The notes under the pieces were generated by a model. It saw only the letters and a list, made by a program, of their open reading frames with translations, was not told the origin of the DNA and did no database searches. A stretch of DNA of 6,859 nucleotides from Candidatus Acidiferrales bacterium (GTDB lineage Bacteria > Acidobacteriota > Terriglobia > Acidiferrales > UBA7541): the NCBI GenBank assembly GCA_955651735.1, contig CATPAM010000332.1:1-6859 (forward strand). Reading direction: 5' to 3'. The translations under genes were made by a program, and so were the position numbers. Below, one piece after another: positions 5,046 through 6,859 of this stretch. Position 1 is the first letter of the stretch, and each line of letters opens with the position of its first letter.

Positions 5046-6833
5046 TTAGCGCATGACCGTCGTGGCCAGGAACGTCCGCGCCAGATGATCGCCCCACGCT
5101 TCCCGCACTTCCAGTGCGATCGCGTAGGGCAGATGTTCGTCCCGCAGGTGTGGGGATTCTTCGGCGGAATTCAGCTTGTCCAAACGGTCCTTCTCCACTT
5201 TCTCGAGAAACAGGCGGAATCCAGCAATTTCATCGAGAACCTGCTGCCCCTGCGGCGTGCGGCGTTTGAGTTGCGGCCCCCAACCCAGGTTCACCAGCAG
5301 CAGCGCGGCAATCATGATCGCGAAAGCCGGCGATACTCCCTCCGCGAGCTCGCGGAGCATGTACACAATCACCACGGCGAAAACCGCGACTGCCGCCGTT
5401 CCCGGCAGCAGCTTCACCCAACTCCCGGAGCGCGACGCCGTTTTGCAAGCAGGGAGAAAAGCAACTTCAAATAGAAGCCCGATCAACAAGCCGGCAAACA
5501 AGACCCACATCGTAAAGAACGCTGCGCCGGAGGTGTCCCGCCCGTGAGCCGTCGCGGCGAGCGATAGCGCGGCTATAAAGGTTGCGAGCACGCCGAGCAC
5601 AATCACTCCCGCGTGCTTGGTGAAGTACAAGCCGTCCATCCGTTGTCTCAATTCCTGCTGGATCGCGAAAATGTAGCGCGTGTTTTGCGCGGTGTTGCGC
5701 TGGTCCATCGCTGGAGTGAGATCAATTGTGGCGCCGTCTTCGAACAGCATCGTCAGCACGCGCTTCTCTTCCGGCGCAAGCTGTGCTTCCGCGGCGCGGT
5801 CGCTCATCATACGCGACAATCGGTATTTCCCATCCTGCGGCTCAACGCGCAGACAGCCGCGCGTTGCCAGCGCAGCGATGACTGCCGCGAAGCTGCGCCC
5901 GTCGCTCCCAGTCGTCACCGCGTACCGCACCGCTGCAGCGGATAGTCCATCGGGAGTTTCGTAGCGTGTCACCACCGTACCAGGCTTCGGCTCCGGCCCG
6001 ATGCGCAGCCAGGCAATCAGATAAAACATGAAGAGCAGAACCGGCGCTGCCAGCAGCTGCTGACCTTCGCTGAGAAATGAGAATTTAGGCACACGCACAT
6101 AGCCGGCAGGCCAGGTTACCGTTACGCTCAAACTCTGCCGCGGTCCCACGTTTGTGGCACGGTACGCAACCGTGCCCGCGCCTTCGTCAACGCGCTCCAA
6201 TTCCGTTTCCGGCTTCCGCGGAGAGCTCACGCCGCGCCCAGCAATACGCGGCTCAACAGCGGCATCAGCAGCGGATACTCCCGCGGGCAGATGCACGGAA
6301 AGGATCGCCTCCGCGACCGGCACATCCCGCTCATGGCCGATCGCATTCCAATATAGCGCGTCCCTGCCCGCGCTGAGTGTGAGTGCTCCATTCACTGAGT
6401 AGCGAATCACATAGCGATGCTCTCCCGCAGCCAGCGGCATATCTTTTTTGCCGATTCGCAGCTGCGCATACCCGTATCCTTGCCCCTGCTCGTATTTGAG
6501 CGGTTGGCCGTCCTCGGTGATTTCCAGGATTTTGACGCGAATTCCGTTGTCTCTCTTATGTTCGCCGACATACTTACGGTCCCAGCGGTCTTCCGACCCG
6601 ATGGGCAAGTTGCGCATAAATCCATAGCGGTAATACTTGCCGCCGCTGTCGAGCGTGATCTCCTCGCGCACCTCGAGCGTCGCGTCCTCTTTCACTGTAA
6701 CGTCCGAGCGAAACGCGCTAATCCCACCCTGCTCTGCGGTGTCAGCGCAAGTCGTGCCGCAAGCGCGCAGCAGCGCGAGGCTAACGCCGGCGAGCAGCGC
6801 GATACGCCACCCAATGTGTCGGCCCGAGTTCAT
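5046..6833 (-). CDS. DUF2207 domain-containing multi-pass membrane protein
   Basis: The family is widespread and of unknown function. The 595-residue protein begins with a signal sequence (about 1-31; Cys25 and Cys29 lie near its end, but LRAC is a poor lipobox). An extracytoplasmic beta-rich domain follows (about 35-245) with the family hallmarks YRYGFMRNLP, GEHRYVIRYSV and LYWNAIGHERDVPV. A first membrane segment lies at about 260-277, then a cytoplasmic section (280-405) opening with the conserved TRYETPDGLSAAAVRY and looking winged-helix-like. Further segments lie at about 408-428, 437-460, 476-492 and 501-518. The tail contains TPQGQQVLDEIAGFRLFLEKVEKDRLDKLN and LPYAIALEVREAW, both typical. 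Many relatives end in a Gly/Ser-rich tail, absent here. The ATG at 6833 has no clear Shine-Dalgarno. Its stop faces that of the arginase-like gene, 21 bases away. Confidence 0.88.
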   Translation of the reverse strand: MNSGRHIGWRIALLAGVSLALLRACGTTCADTAEQGGISAFRSDVTVKEDATLEVREEITLDSGGKYYRYGFMRNLPIGSEDRWDRKYVGEHKRDNGIRVKILEITEDGQPLKYEQGQGYGYAQLRIGKKDMPLAAGEHRYVIRYSVNGALTLSAGRDALYWNAIGHERDVPVAEAILSVHLPAGVSAADAAVEPRIAGRGVSSPRKPETELERVDEGAGTVAYRATNVGPRQSLSVTVTWPAGYVRVPKFSFLSEGQQLLAAPVLLFMFYLIAWLRIGPEPKPGTVVTRYETPDGLSAAAVRYAVTTGSDGRSFAAVIAALATRGCLRVEPQDGKYRLSRMMSDRAAEAQLAPEEKRVLTMLFEDGATIDLTPAMDQRNTAQNTRYIFAIQQELRQRMDGLYFTKHAGVIVLGVLATFIAALSLAATAHGRDTSGAAFFTMWVLFAGLLIGLLFEVAFLPACKTASRSGSWVKLLPGTAAVAVFAVVIVYMLRELAEGVSPAFAIMIAALLLVNLGWGPQLKRRTPQGQQVLDEIAGFRLFLEKVEKDRLDKLNSAEESPHLRDEHLPYAIALEVREAWGDHLARTFLATTVMR

Positions 6834-6849
6834 ATCGCCGTATCAATTC

Positions 6850-6855
6850 ATTCTA
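6850..6855 (-). promoter_or_regulatory. Possible -10 element of the DUF2207 gene
   Basis: TAGAAT on the minus strand (5 of 6 to TATAAT) lies 16 bases before the ATG at 6833. Transcription would start about ten bases before the ATG, giving an almost leaderless message, consistent with the missing Shine-Dalgarno. The -35 would lie outside the window and cannot be checked. Confidence 0.25.
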
Positions 6856-6859
6856 GGGC

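Overview
The window is chromosomal DNA from a GC-rich Gram-negative bacterium. An outer-membrane lipoprotein, an MEP-pathway isoprenoid gene, TTG/GTG starts and a PilZ-like protein of a type I associate with Acidobacteriota together suggest an Acidobacteriota member. That taxon is an inference from family knowledge and was not tested. I see no rRNA, tRNA, CRISPR array, transposase or long repeat.

Layout. The left third is on the minus strand. An OmpA/Pal-type lipoprotein runs off the left edge (1-644, C-terminus missing). After a 271-base gap comes a small single-pass membrane protein with an extracytoplasmic domain of unknown function (916-1392). A divergent intergenic stretch (1393-1678) holds the best minus-strand promoter and separates these from a plus-strand PilZ-like protein with a helical C-terminal half (1679-2359). 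An AT-rich stretch (2360-2712, about 41% GC in its core against about 63% in the neighbouring gene) holds no gene I can support. It is followed by a 56-codon Cys/His-rich protein with a zinc-ribbon-like motif (2713-2883), then ispH (2989-3954) with its own promoter. Next is an arginase-fold protein read from a TTG codon behind a strong Shine-Dalgarno (4041-5024), whose metal and substrate residues are partly replaced. The right quarter is a convergent minus-strand gene for a DUF2207 membrane protein (5046-6833).

How the genes relate. ispH and the arginase-like gene are co-directional, 86 bases apart with no visible terminator, and probably share a transcript. The lipoprotein, the single-pass protein and the DUF2207 protein all act at the envelope but are not one operon. 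No defence, mobile or secondary-metabolite system is visible. The points most worth a second look are the small Cys/His protein, the altered active site of the arginase-like protein, the PilZ-like protein that lacks the second c-di-GMP motif, and the AT-rich stretch.
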